Assembly: GCA_937925695.1 (NCBI GenBank)
Contig: CALAMD010000062.1
Span: 1 to 19,876, forward strand
Source: an uncultured Bacillaceae bacterium
GTDB lineage: Bacteria; Bacillota; Bacilli; Bacillales; Amphibacillaceae
Direction of reading: 5' to 3'
Length of the DNA stretch: 19,876 bases
Part shown: in pieces, positions 1 to 6,673 of the stretch
Numbering within the stretch: position 1 is the first letter of the stretch
Layout: each line of letters opens with the position of its first letter
The notes under the pieces: model-generated
Seen by the model: only the letters and a program-made list of their open reading frames with translations
Told to the model about the DNA's origin: nothing
Databases searched by the model: none
Position numbers and translations under genes: made by a program

Positions 1-354
1 AGTTAATCTTGCTAAAGACCTGCGGTTAAAGGCGGTATCTTCCGCTGCCAATTGAGCTTTAAATTCCTCTACAGCTGTTTTTAATGATGCTCGATATTCA
101 GGTACTGGACCATCATATATGGTCACGTGCCTTTTTCTGGCATTCATTTTTTCGCGATAAGCCAATGCTTTTCTTTCATGAAAAGCAACCCCTTCAACTT
201 GGCCTGGTTTATGAAGATCACCTTGGTCGGGATGCTTGAGAACCGCTAGTACTTCAACGAGCCAAAAGTTACCCCGGTCTTCAATAACCTTGCCAATATA
301 TGTACCTGAATTATAAGTAGCTTTTACAATGGAATTGATCGTTATTTCTTGCAT
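1..354 (-). CDS. kapB: Kinase-associated protein B (KapB), 3' end cut by window edge
   Basis: The minus-strand frame opens at an ATG at 354 and stays open for 118 codons to base 1 with no stop, so only the C-terminal end is missing (the family is about 125-130 residues). The translation contains KapB-like stretches: an N-terminal 'SIVKATYNSGTYIGKV', then 'VLKHPDQGDLHKPGQ', 'FHERKALAYREK' and 'YDGPVPEY'. In B. subtilis KapB is a small protein needed for the sensor kinase KinB to feed the sporulation phosphorelay, and its gene lies by kinB and patB. A patB-like gene is also nearby here. The start is supported by an AAAGGGGGT ribosome binding site 7 bases upstream. Family assignment is by recalled similarity; whether kinB follows lies outside the window. 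Confidence 0.85.
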   Translation of the reverse strand, partial: MQEITINSIVKATYNSGTYIGKVIEDRGNFWLVEVLAVLKHPDQGDLHKPGQVEGVAFHERKALAYREKMNARKRHVTIYDGPVPEYRASLKTAVEEFKAQLAAEDTAFNRRSLARLT

Positions 355-394
355 GTGCTTTACCCCCTTTTCTCTATTGTGCCAAAAATTCTTA

Positions 395-423
395 GTTTTA
401 GCGAATAAATACAACATTGACAA
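395..423 (-). promoter_or_regulatory. Candidate kapB promoter
   Basis: On the minus strand TTGTCA (418-423) is followed after 17 bases by TAAAAC (395-400), upstream of kapB. The -35 box overlaps the -35-like TTGACA of the divergent gene on the other strand. The -10 is only a moderate match. Confidence 0.4.
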
Positions 424-446
424 AATATTTGCTATAATTTTATATA
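417..446 (+). promoter_or_regulatory. Candidate promoter of the small membrane protein gene
   Basis: TTGACA at 417-422 is followed 18 bases later by TATATA at 441-446. Inside that spacer lies a perfect extended -10, TGCTATAAT, at 430-438, which could work without a -35 box. Either choice puts the transcript start just before or within the ribosome binding site near 447-458, so the leader would be very short. Confidence 0.5.
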
Positions 447-462
447 GAGGGAAGTGAGCTAG

Positions 463-669
463 ATGGACATGTATTTTCTGTATTTTCCAACAGATAAAAC
501 GGAATATATTCCCGCTTTTATCACATTGGTAATTTTCATGATTGGCGCAGTGGCAACCATGTATATGTTTTATAAAAAATCTAAAAAAGAAGAAAAGTAT
601 TTTGATGAAAAGTATGATGATATAGATCACTTTATAGATGACCATTCACAAGACGAACAAGAGAAATAA
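463..669 (+). CDS. Small single-pass membrane protein, unknown function
   Basis: This encodes 68 residues. A short N-terminus is followed by one hydrophobic helix at about residues 16-38, then a Lys-rich stretch (KKSKKEEK) and a strongly acidic tail rich in Asp and Glu. The positive residues after the helix predict that the charged tail is cytoplasmic. A GAGGGAAGTGAG ribosome binding site lies just upstream, along with a good promoter candidate, so I regard it as a real gene. I do not recognise the family. It diverges from kapB and is followed 75 bases later by the SOD-like lipoprotein gene with no terminator visible between them, so the two may be co-transcribed. Small cytochrome-oxidase accessory proteins have a similar layout, but nothing in the sequence specifically supports that role. 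Confidence 0.65.
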   Translation: MDMYFLYFPTDKTEYIPAFITLVIFMIGAVATMYMFYKKSKKEEKYFDEKYDDIDHFIDDHSQDEQEK

Positions 670-744
670 CGATACATAGATGACTAACATTATCTAATTG
701 GTAAATAATAAACGGTAAAGAAGAATCGAAGGAGCATCCCCATC

Positions 745-1323
745 ATGTTGCGTTTATTATTTACCATCGGATTACTGTTTTTATTTGGGTGTCAAGCGAA
801 TTCAGAAACAACAAGGGAAATAGAAATGTACAACGGTGTAGGAGATATGGTTGGCACAGCCACCCTTACAGAACACCCAGATGGTGTTGAGATAAAGTTA
901 AAGGTGGAAGGTTTGTCACCAGGATTCCACGGCATTCATATTCATGAATTACCTAAATGTGAAGGGCCCGATTTTAAAAGTGCAGGAAATCATTTAAATC
1001 CAGATGGTAAAGAACACGGTCTTTTGCATCCAAAAGGGCCCCATCTAGGGGATTTACCAAATATTGAAGCAGACGGTAGTGGACAAGTTGATGTGGAATT
1101 AATGGTTGCTGAAGCTACGCTACTAGAAGGGAAAAAGTCGTTGTTAAGAGATGAAGGTACTTCTTTAATCATCACAGAAGGACAAGATGACGGAATGAGT
1201 CAACCGAGTGGAAATTCAGGGGCAAGACTCATTTGTGGTGAAATAAAACGTAAAGCTGGTGACAAAAGTACCGAATCACCTACAGATCCAACAGAGTCAG
1301 ATCGAGAGCAAAAAGAGGAATAA
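745..1323 (+). CDS. sodC: Cu/Zn superoxide dismutase-family lipoprotein with one copper ligand replaced
   Basis: The 192-residue product has a short lipoprotein signal ending LFGC (Cys16), so it should be anchored outside the membrane. The SodC fold is clear. HIH at 65-67 and the bridging His83 (GNHLNP) are present, as are the zinc ligands His83, His91, His100 and Asp103 with the usual 8-9-3 spacing. A Cys72-Cys164 disulfide and the C-terminal 'SGNSGARLICG' are also present. The fourth copper ligand, normally the His of a 'VIHxGxDD' segment, is Thr144 (IITEGQDD). B. subtilis YojM, a related protein, lacks two copper ligands and is not an active dismutase, so activity here is doubtful. Residues 168-192 form a charged, low-complexity tail. 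AAGGAG lies 10 bases before the ATG. A bidirectional terminator follows. Confidence 0.85.
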   Translation: MLRLLFTIGLLFLFGCQANSETTREIEMYNGVGDMVGTATLTEHPDGVEIKLKVEGLSPGFHGIHIHELPKCEGPDFKSAGNHLNPDGKEHGLLHPKGPHLGDLPNIEADGSGQVDVELMVAEATLLEGKKSLLRDEGTSLIITEGQDDGMSQPSGNSGARLICGEIKRKAGDKSTESPTDPTESDREQKEE

Positions 1324-1350
1324 TCGTCAACAATAACATGATAAAATATA

Positions 1351-1398
1351 TACCTAAAGATTGAGAGCATGATCAATCTTTAGGTATTATTTATTTTT
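1351..1398. terminator. Bidirectional intrinsic terminator between sodC and patB
   Basis: A perfect 14-bp inverted repeat (1351-1364 with 1373-1386, 8-base loop) is followed on the plus strand by a T-rich run (TTATTTATTTTT). On the minus strand it is followed by an AT-rich run. It sits between two converging genes and can end both transcripts. The T-rich side overlaps the last codons of patB. Confidence 0.8.
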
Positions 1399-2557
1399 GA
1401 TGAATAGCTTTGATGATACGTTCAATGCCTAATTGCAATGTGCTTTTAGGACAAGCAATATTCATGCGCATAAAATGTTCGCCTTCCTGGCCATATTCAA
1501 TACCTGGACTGAGGCCAACTTTAGCTTCATCGATCATAAAACGACGTAATGATTTTGCGTCTAGATTTAAGGCCTGGCAATTAATCCATAGTAAATAGGT
1601 ACCTTCAGCTTCAATGACTTCTAACCCTGTCTGATGGTCGATAAACATGGTTGTGACATACTGCTTATGTTCCGTCAGCACGTCGATGAGCTCGTTTAAC
1701 CATGGTTCTCCATAGTTATAGGCGGCTTCTAAGGCTGTAATTCCCATCGTGTTTAAGGTAGTAAAACCTTGATTCTTTAGTTCATTTTTCATTTGTAATC
1801 GTAAATTTTTATTACTGATGATCAGATAAGATGCCTGTAGGCCAGCTAAATTAAATGTTTTTGTAGGGGACATCAACGTGATCGTATTGTCAGCAATTTC
1901 CTCAGAAAGGGAAGCGATTGGAATGTGACGGTATCCCGGATAAATCAGATCACAATGAATTTCGTCTGAAAAAATCAACACATTATATTTTATACACAAT
2001 CTTGCCAACTCTCTGAGTTCATCTTCTCGCCAAACCCGACCGACGGGATTATGAGGTGAACATAAGATAAAGGCTTTGACGCCGGTTTTTAATTGTTCTT
2101 CAAAATGGGCAAAGTCAATCTCGTATCGATTGTTTGTGAGTTTTAGTGGATTTGTGACAATTTGTCGTCGTTGTTTCGTGATCATTTCATAAAATGGCGT
2201 ATAAACAGGTGTTTGGATCATGATTTTATCATTCACTTTAGTCAACGCTCTAATCGCAGCATATAGACTAGGGACAACCCCAGAGCTAAAGAGTAGCCAA
2301 CTAGGGTGAATGGACCATTGATGGCGTTTGCTAACCCAGTTGATAATTGAATCTTTTACTTTTTGATCGATGACAGTGTAGCCATAAATCCCATGTTTGA
2401 CCCTTTCCATTAATGCCTCTTGTACTTCAATTGGTGCTTGGAAGTCCATATCTGCTACCCACATTGGTACAACTTCTTCACTTTGAAACACAGTCTGTAG
2501 CAGATCCCATTTTACTGAACGGGTATTTCGTCGCTCATAATATGTATCGAAATTCAT
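1391..2557 (-). CDS. patB: PLP-dependent C-S lyase (PatB/MalY family, cystathionine beta-lyase)
   Basis: This encodes a 388-residue fold-type I PLP enzyme of the aminotransferase class I/II superfamily, close to the length of B. subtilis PatB. Visible landmarks are the N-terminal 'PMWVADMDF' of the MalY/PatB group, 'HNPVGRVW' with Asn170, 'SDEIHCDL' with Asp198, the PLP lysine Lys233 in 'SPTKTFNLAGLQ', and a C-terminal Arg in 'MRMNIACP' that would bind the substrate carboxylate. PatB cleaves C-S bonds of cystathionine or cysteine to release thiol or sulfide, pyruvate and ammonia. CAGGAGGA lies 8 bases upstream of the ATG. It has a promoter candidate of its own and is isolated from pgi by a terminator, so it is probably monocistronic. 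The exact substrate cannot be told from sequence. Confidence 0.9.
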   Translation of the reverse strand: MNFDTYYERRNTRSVKWDLLQTVFQSEEVVPMWVADMDFQAPIEVQEALMERVKHGIYGYTVIDQKVKDSIINWVSKRHQWSIHPSWLLFSSGVVPSLYAAIRALTKVNDKIMIQTPVYTPFYEMITKQRRQIVTNPLKLTNNRYEIDFAHFEEQLKTGVKAFILCSPHNPVGRVWREDELRELARLCIKYNVLIFSDEIHCDLIYPGYRHIPIASLSEEIADNTITLMSPTKTFNLAGLQASYLIISNKNLRLQMKNELKNQGFTTLNTMGITALEAAYNYGEPWLNELIDVLTEHKQYVTTMFIDHQTGLEVIEAEGTYLLWINCQALNLDAKSLRRFMIDEAKVGLSPGIEYGQEGEHFMRMNIACPKSTLQLGIERIIKAIHQK

Positions 2558-2589
2558 GTCATATATCCTCCTGTAATCATCTATGTACT

Positions 2590-2619
2590 ATTATACATGA
2601 TGACAAAAAAAAGAAGCAA
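2590..2619 (-). promoter_or_regulatory. Candidate patB promoter
   Basis: On the minus strand a perfect TATAAT (2590-2595) lies 18 bases after TTGCTT (2614-2619). The -35 box is part of the 3' arm of the pgi terminator, so terminator and promoter are packed together. Confidence 0.5.
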
Positions 2620-2639
2620 AGTGAGTAAACACTTTGCTT
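2605..2639 (-). terminator. Intrinsic terminator of pgi
   Basis: Reading the minus strand, a perfect 10-bp stem (2630-2639 with 2614-2623, 6-base loop) is followed by a C and then eight Ts within 2605-2613. It lies about 75 bases after the pgi stop. Confidence 0.85.
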
Positions 2640-2714
2640 ACAGGGGGAATACGAGAAAGTCTTACACTAAAAGTATACCCCTCTGTTTTGAAAATAAACA
2701 TATTATTTATAAAT

Positions 2715-4061
2715 CTATAGGCGTTTTTCAAGTTCTTCTTTTTCTTTTTCAAAACCTTCTTTACCTAGTAAAGCAAACATATTACGTTTGTAGGCCTCGA
2801 CACCTGGTTGGTCAAACGGATTGACACCAAGTAAGTATCCGCTGAGCGCACATGCTTTTTCAAAGAAATAAACGAGATAACCAAATGTATAAGCATCAAG
2901 CTTAGGTAAATCAACGATTAAGTTCGGTACTTGACCATCATTATGGGCTAAAATAGTCCCTTGGAAAGCTTTATCATTGATTTCATGAATTGTTTTTCCA
3001 GCTAAGTAATTTAACCCGTCAAGGTTCTGCTCATCCGCCTCAAGGGTAATATTTTCTCGAGGTTCATTAACGTGTAGCACTGTTTGGAAAATATCACGTC
3101 TACCTTCCTGAATATACTGACCAATTGAGTGAAGGTCTGTCGTAAAGTTTGCTGAAGCAGGGAAAATACCCTTCAGATCTTTACCTTCACTTTCGCCAAA
3201 TAGTTGTTTCCACCATTCAGCGAAATATTGTAAATGAGGTTCGTAATTAACGAGAATTTCAATAGATTTTCCTTTGTTATATAAAATATTTCTAACTGCT
3301 GCATATTGATAAGCTGGGTTGTTGCTAAGTGAAGGATCTGATAGATCATTCATCGCTTCCTTGGCACCTGCCATCATATCTTCAATATTAATTCCACTTA
3401 CTGCAATTGGTAGTAAGCCAACAGCTGTTAGTACTGAATAACGTCCACCGACATCATCAGGAATGACGAATGTTTTATAACCTTCTTGATCAGCAACAGA
3501 TTTTAATGCACCTTTTGCTTGATCCGTCGTTGCATAAATCCGATTTTTTGCTTCCTCTTTACCATATTTTTCTTCGAGGTATTTCTTAAAGATACGAAAC
3601 GCGATGGCTGGTTCTGTCGTTGTACCACTTTTTGAGATGACATTAATGGAAATATCTTTTCCTTCAATCACATCAAATAATTCTTTCATATATGTGGAGC
3701 TCATATGGTGCCCGACAAAAATGACCTGGGGTGCCTGGCGTTGCTCTTTAGTTAGATAGTCTTGAAATGAATGAGTTAACATTTCAATGGCTGCTCTGGC
3801 GCCTAAATAAGAACCACCGATGCCAATGACGAGCAGAATATCGGAGTCCTGTCTGATTTTCTCAGCACTCGCTTGGATACGGGCGAACTCTTCTTTATCA
3901 TAATCTTCAGGTAAGGTAATCCATCCTAAAAAGTCATTACCTGGACCTGTTTTATTATGTAAAGCATCATGAGCCGTTTTTACGTAGGGCTCTAATTGGT
4001 CGATTTCTGCTTGACTAAAGAAGTCCATTGCTTTGTCATAAGTAAACTTGATGTGTGTCAT
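2715..4061 (-). CDS. pgi: Glucose-6-phosphate isomerase
   Basis: This encodes 448 residues, the usual length of the short Firmicute enzyme. It interconverts glucose 6-phosphate and fructose 6-phosphate in the cytoplasm. Seen in order are the sugar-phosphate loop 'SKSGTTTEP' (143-151), the signature 'DVGGRYSVLTAVGLLP' with Arg207, the catalytic Glu290 in 'LFGESEGKD', His311 in 'TDLHSIGQ', and a C-terminal Lys in 'GVEAYKRNMFALLG'. All expected catalytic residues are present. The start has GGGAGG 9-10 bases upstream. Its own candidate promoter and a strong terminator suggest a single-gene unit, even though yugI upstream points the same way. Pgi and yugI are also near neighbours in B. subtilis, as I recall. 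Confidence 0.97.
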   Translation of the reverse strand: MTHIKFTYDKAMDFFSQAEIDQLEPYVKTAHDALHNKTGPGNDFLGWITLPEDYDKEEFARIQASAEKIRQDSDILLVIGIGGSYLGARAAIEMLTHSFQDYLTKEQRQAPQVIFVGHHMSSTYMKELFDVIEGKDISINVISKSGTTTEPAIAFRIFKKYLEEKYGKEEAKNRIYATTDQAKGALKSVADQEGYKTFVIPDDVGGRYSVLTAVGLLPIAVSGINIEDMMAGAKEAMNDLSDPSLSNNPAYQYAAVRNILYNKGKSIEILVNYEPHLQYFAEWWKQLFGESEGKDLKGIFPASANFTTDLHSIGQYIQEGRRDIFQTVLHVNEPRENITLEADEQNLDGLNYLAGKTIHEINDKAFQGTILAHNDGQVPNLIVDLPKLDAYTFGYLVYFFEKACALSGYLLGVNPFDQPGVEAYKRNMFALLGKEGFEKEKEELEKRL

Positions 4062-4098
4062 TTTTGCTAATCCTCCCTATTAAAAACATCTTATTCTA

Positions 4099-4127
4099 AC
4101 TTTAACGGAGTAAAGCTGGTAAATCAA
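4099..4127 (-). promoter_or_regulatory. Candidate pgi promoter
   Basis: On the minus strand TTGATT (4122-4127) and TAAAGT (4099-4104) are 17 bases apart. They lie 38 bases before the pgi start and downstream of the yugI terminator. Both boxes are four-of-six matches. Confidence 0.45.
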
Positions 4128-4173
4128 GCTATTTTGTTCCTTATCATCCACTAAATTGTTAAAATTAATGGTT

Positions 4174-4235
4174 AAAAAAAAGAGACATACTCAAGAAAAT
4201 GTGATGTTGTCATCAAACATTTTTGAGAAAGCCTC
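4174..4235 (-). terminator. Intrinsic terminator of yugI
   Basis: On the minus strand a long imperfect stem (4215-4235 against 4182-4202, with small bulges) is followed by eight Ts (4174-4181). It starts 13 bases after the yugI stop. The apical loop contains a further small GATG/CATC pairing. Confidence 0.75.
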
Positions 4236-4247
4236 ATCGGTTAACAA

Positions 4248-4631
4248 TTATTTATAGATTTTTTCACGCTCTTTTGATTGCTCAATCCACTCTTGAAGTT
4301 TATCCTTCAATGAATTAAAACCATTATTTCCATCATCTACTTTAGATGTAGCAGTTTGTTTTTTCGCCGCTGTTTTCGTGCTTGGTGCTTTTTCTGTTGC
4401 GCGAATTGATAGAGCAATTTTATTTGTTTTTTCGTCAATATTTAGCACTTTAACTTTTACTTGTTCACCAATCTTTAAGTAATCATTAATATCTTTAACA
4501 TATCCGTGAGTTATTTCAGATATATGAACCAACCCTTGAGTATCTTCGGCAATTGTAACAAAGGCACCGTATGGTTGAATTCCAGTTACTTTTCCTTCAA
4601 CGATTTGGCCAACTTCTAGCTTTTCTGTCAT
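4248..4631 (-). CDS. yugI: S1-domain RNA-binding protein (YugI, general stress protein 13 family)
   Basis: This encodes 127 residues. An N-terminal S1 OB-fold domain covers about residues 5-75 ('VEGKVTGIQPYGAFV', 'GLVHISEI', 'VKVKVLNID', 'IALSIRAT'). A Lys/Thr-rich linker follows, then a helical C-terminal segment 'FNSLKDKLQEWIEQS' typical of YugI. Such proteins associate with ribosomes or RNA; the precise role is not settled. The frame extends 12 codons further up to a GTG at 4667. I chose the ATG at 4631 because AGGAG (4641-4645) lies 9 bases before it and because it matches the recalled B. subtilis N-terminus (MAAKFEVG-type) and length of 130. It has its own promoter with an extended -10 and its own terminator. 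Confidence 0.92.
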   Translation of the reverse strand: MTEKLEVGQIVEGKVTGIQPYGAFVTIAEDTQGLVHISEITHGYVKDINDYLKIGEQVKVKVLNIDEKTNKIALSIRATEKAPSTKTAAKKQTATSKVDDGNNGFNSLKDKLQEWIEQSKEREKIYK

Positions 4632-4675
4632 GTTGAACATCTCCTGTACAGTTTTCATTTCTTTCACAATGAAGA

Positions 4676-4704
4676 ATTATAACATAGTATAAATTGATTC
4701 GCAA
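4676..4704 (-). promoter_or_regulatory. yugI promoter with extended -10
   Basis: On the minus strand TTGCGA (4699-4704), 17 bases, then TATAAT (4676-4681), preceded by TG one base upstream to make TGTTATAAT. The start codon at 4631 follows at a normal distance. Confidence 0.65.
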
Positions 4705-4784
4705 AATTTATCGAATATAATGCTTGTTATTAAATAAACAAATCTACTATGAAATGGATCGTTCGTAAAGAAAGTTGTTATTGA

Positions 4785-4820
4785 TAAAAAAGTTGCTAAC
4801 ATTGGTGTTATGTTAGCAAC
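4785..4820 (-). terminator. Intrinsic terminator of the thioredoxin-fold gene
   Basis: A perfect 11-bp stem (4810-4820 with 4792-4802, 7-base loop) is followed on the minus strand by a run of seven Ts (4785-4791). It lies 25 bases after the gene's stop codon. Confidence 0.9.
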
Positions 4821-4844
4821 GTATCGCATCAACTTACTGTATGT

Positions 4845-5396
4845 TTATACTTCTTGTAGAGTTTGTTTTAAACTCTGATAGACCCCTGACCATAAATTCT
4901 CGTCTTCAGAAAAGGCTTTTTTCGTTGCTCGTACCATTTCTTTAAACTTTTCTTGATAATCTTCAGCATCTTTTGGTGGCAAATTATCACGATAAGGAGC
5001 AACAAAAGCTCTCGTTGTCTCAGCCATTGGTCCCCATTTTGCTACTTCATTTCCATCTTCGTCAATAAAGACAAAAATCGGGATAATACGCTTCTCATTT
5101 GTTAAATATTGGTCCATTAAATCTAAGTTTTCATCTCTAGGCAAGATCCGTACAGGCATATTAGCTTTATCGGCTATATGCAGTAAAATTGGTATATTTA
5201 ACATACAATGGGTACACCATACTTCGGCTAGGACAATGACCCGTAAATTCTTTTCCTGTAACTCTTGAAAGAAGGCATCATCATTAGGTATTTGAAACTT
5301 TTCGTTTATGTTTGTAAATCCTTCTTTTAAGTTATCCAGTGTGGCAATGTAGTTTTCAGGCGTTAATCCTTTTTCAAACCATTGATTTAGATCCAC
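4845..5396 (-). CDS. Thioredoxin-fold protein with CxxC site (Thioredoxin_9-like)
   Basis: This encodes about 183 residues. The core is a thioredoxin fold: a beta strand 'LRVIVLAEVWC', the active-site pair Cys61-Thr-His-Cys64, and a cis-proline in 'IIPIFVFIDEDG' (Pro106). A 'KWGP' motif then leads to a C-terminal helical extension of about 50 residues. No signal peptide is seen, so it should be cytoplasmic. It resembles the uncharacterised 'thioredoxin family protein' group of Bacillaceae, whose role is probably thiol-disulfide exchange with unknown partners. Possible starts are GTG at 5405, ATG at 5402 and GTG at 5396. The ribosome binding site AAGAGGAG (5405-5412) overlaps or abuts the first two and is 8 bases from the third, so I chose GTG 5396. 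It appears monocistronic. Confidence 0.85.
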   Translation of the reverse strand: MDLNQWFEKGLTPENYIATLDNLKEGFTNINEKFQIPNDDAFFQELQEKNLRVIVLAEVWCTHCMLNIPILLHIADKANMPVRILPRDENLDLMDQYLTNEKRIIPIFVFIDEDGNEVAKWGPMAETTRAFVAPYRDNLPPKDAEDYQEKFKEMVRATKKAFSEDENLWSGVYQSLKQTLQEV

Positions 5397-5404
5397 TATC
5401 ATCA

Positions 5405-5412
5405 CTCCTCTT
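5405..5412 (-). promoter_or_regulatory. Ribosome binding site that decides a GTG start
   Basis: AAGAGGAG on the minus strand ends only 2 bases before the in-frame ATG at 5402 and overlaps the GTG at 5405. It is 8 bases from the GTG at 5396, the best spaced start. Confidence 0.6.
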
Positions 5413-5676
5413 ACATAGATACATTAAGTGTACTCAACCTTGGAAAGTGCGTAAACTAAAATGCTTAGTCTACGTCGTAAGCAATTCGTTTTTTATAAGA
5501 ATGCATACTTTTAAGAAGCGAAAGAGTAATCCCTGGGTCTATCATTCACTTATGAGGTCATTTAACAGGGGATAGAAGTCTGTTCAAATCGTTTAAAGGT
5601 TCTCTTTCCTCGTTACCGGAAAACATGATCCTTTTATCGTCATAATCCGCCTGATTAATTATTCGATGCAAGGTGG
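5413..5676. other. Gene-free stretch between the thioredoxin gene and the ribU leader
   Basis: I see no convincing gene or RNA motif. One weak 6-bp hairpin (TGCTTA/TAAGCA near 5462-5483) is followed by a short T run, but no plus-strand gene precedes it. The region probably holds the upstream control sequences of the two divergent genes. Confidence 0.4.
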
Positions 5677-5705
5677 TTGCATATGTCATGTCGATGGGAT
5701 ATAAT
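5677..5705 (+). promoter_or_regulatory. Promoter of the ribU riboswitch leader
   Basis: TTGCAT (5677-5682), a 17-base spacer, then a perfect TATAAT (5700-5705). It lies about 26 bases before the aptamer, which puts the transcript start just upstream of helix P1. Confidence 0.7.
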
Positions 5706-5730
5706 CAATTTAACAATAAAATATCGATTT

Positions 5731-5862
5731 GATCTTCGGGGCAGGGTGTAATTCCCGACCGGCGGTGTTGAACGTTGAAACGTTCTAAGTCCGTGAACCA
5801 CTGATGTGGTGGACCTGGTGAGAATCCAGGACCGACAGTTAGAGTCTGGATGGGAGAAGATT
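5731..5862 (+). ncRNA. FMN riboswitch (RFN element)
   Basis: Conserved RFN blocks are present in order: 'CTTCGGGGCAGGGTG', 'ATTCCCGACCGGCGGT', 'AGTCCGTGA', 'GGTGAGAATCCAGGACCGACAG', and a closing 'GGGAGAAGAT'. Helix P1 is formed by ATCTTC (5732-5737) and GAAGAT (5856-5861). FMN binding should turn expression off through the terminator at 5928. The regulated gene is the riboflavin transporter subunit gene ribU. Confidence 0.97.
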
Positions 5863-5865
5863 GAA

Positions 5866-5907
5866 CAGGTGTTTTGGCATATTTTATATTTTTGTCAAAC
5901 ATCTCTT
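5866..5907 (+). other. Extra hairpin between aptamer and terminator
   Basis: AGGUGUUU-U-GGCA in the first half can pair with UGUC-AAACAUCU in the second half (12 pairs including two G-U, one bulged U, AU-rich loop of about 14). There is no T run directly after it, so it is not a terminator by itself. It may be part of the switching structure or a spacer. Confidence 0.45.
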
Positions 5908-5927
5908 GTGTTACTAATGATGTCACA

Positions 5928-5960
5928 TACCCTAAAGCCCCTTGCTTTAGGGTATTTTTA
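5928..5960 (+). terminator. Riboswitch-controlled terminator of the ribU leader
   Basis: A perfect 11-bp stem (5928-5938 with 5944-5954, loop CCCTT) is followed by five Ts. It lies 66 bases after the FMN aptamer and 85 bases before ribU, as expected for transcription attenuation. Confidence 0.9.
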
Positions 5961-6044
5961 TTTGGCTCATTAGTTTCGAAAGACCATCCTTCATCAAAAA
6001 GTTCAAATCGATAAAGACATATACAGATGAAGGGAAAGATTAAG

Positions 6045-6617
6045 ATGAATCAATCAAAATTATTAAAGCTTATTATTATTGCCTTGTTAGGTACGATCTC
6101 GTTACTGTTGTTTTTTATTAAGTTTCCATTGCCAGTATTGCCGTCTTATTTAAAGGTGGACTTTGGTGATGTACCAGCTATGATCGCAGGCCTGATCTTT
6201 TCACCATTAGCCGGGGTGATGGTTGTTGCGATTAAAAACATCCTCTATTTTGCTGTTTCAGGATCAGCTGATCCAATCGGGGTAACAGCTAGTTTCTTAG
6301 CCGGTGTTTTATTCGTTTATCCTGTTTCAGTTATTTACCACAAGTATAATAAAGGGGTAAAAAGTATCGTATCTGGTTTAGTAACTGGCACAATTATCAT
6401 GGCTCTTGGCATGAGTGTCCTCAATTATTTCGTTATTTTACCAGCTTACAGTTGGTTTATGGGCTGGGAGATGACAGAAAAGGTGAAATGGATTTCTGTC
6501 GTAGCTGGTGTTTTACCGTTTAATGTGATTAAAGGTATTATTATCGGTTTGTTATTTGTTCCATTGTTTATGAGAATGAGATTTTGGATTGAAAAGAAAC
6601 ATGCGGAATTCACGTAA
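6045..6617 (+). CDS. ribU: Riboflavin ECF transporter substrate-binding subunit (RibU/FmnP)
   Basis: This is a 190-residue integral membrane protein with about five or six hydrophobic helices. It has the RibU-type N-terminal segment 'LPSYLKVDFGDVPAMIAG' with 'SPLAG' and 'AIKN', plus 'LNYFVILPAYSWF' and 'PFNVIKGI' further on. RibU is the S-component that captures riboflavin outside the cell. It works with the shared EcfT transmembrane protein and EcfA ATPases, which are not in this window. The FMN riboswitch directly upstream supports the substrate. The frame opens at an ATG at 6027 with no ribosome binding site. I chose the ATG at 6045 because AAGGG lies about 10 bases before it and it gives 190 residues, the recalled length of B. 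subtilis FmnP. A terminator follows. Confidence 0.95.
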   Translation: MNQSKLLKLIIIALLGTISLLLFFIKFPLPVLPSYLKVDFGDVPAMIAGLIFSPLAGVMVVAIKNILYFAVSGSADPIGVTASFLAGVLFVYPVSVIYHKYNKGVKSIVSGLVTGTIIMALGMSVLNYFVILPAYSWFMGWEMTEKVKWISVVAGVLPFNVIKGIIIGLLFVPLFMRMRFWIEKKHAEFT

Positions 6618-6628
6618 GTAGATAAATA

Positions 6629-6673
6629 AAGACCGAGTAGTTCGCTAAGGAACTATTCGGTCTTTTTCTTTTT
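6629..6673. terminator. Intrinsic terminator of ribU, overlapping the end of menI
   Basis: A 15-bp stem with one G-U pair (6629-6643 with 6650-6664, 6-base loop) is followed by TTTCTTTTT. The stop codon and last codons of the opposing menI gene lie inside it. On the minus strand a short T-rich run follows the stem, so it may work in both directions. Confidence 0.88.

Noticed and set aside
990..1175. Minus-strand reading frame inside sodC
   Set aside because: It is a shadow of the conserved SodC coding sequence with no start signals.
2641..2690. Loose inverted match (CAGGGGG...CCCCTCTG) after pgi
   Set aside because: It has a long loop and a bulge and lies next to a clear terminator; not convincing as a separate element.
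5462..5495. Small hairpin with a following T run in the gap before ribU
   Set aside because: The stem is only 6 bp with a 10-base loop, and no plus-strand gene lies upstream to be terminated.
5705..5926. 73-codon minus-strand reading frame
   Set aside because: It is antisense to the FMN riboswitch, whose conserved RNA sequence explains the open frame; there is no ribosome binding site.
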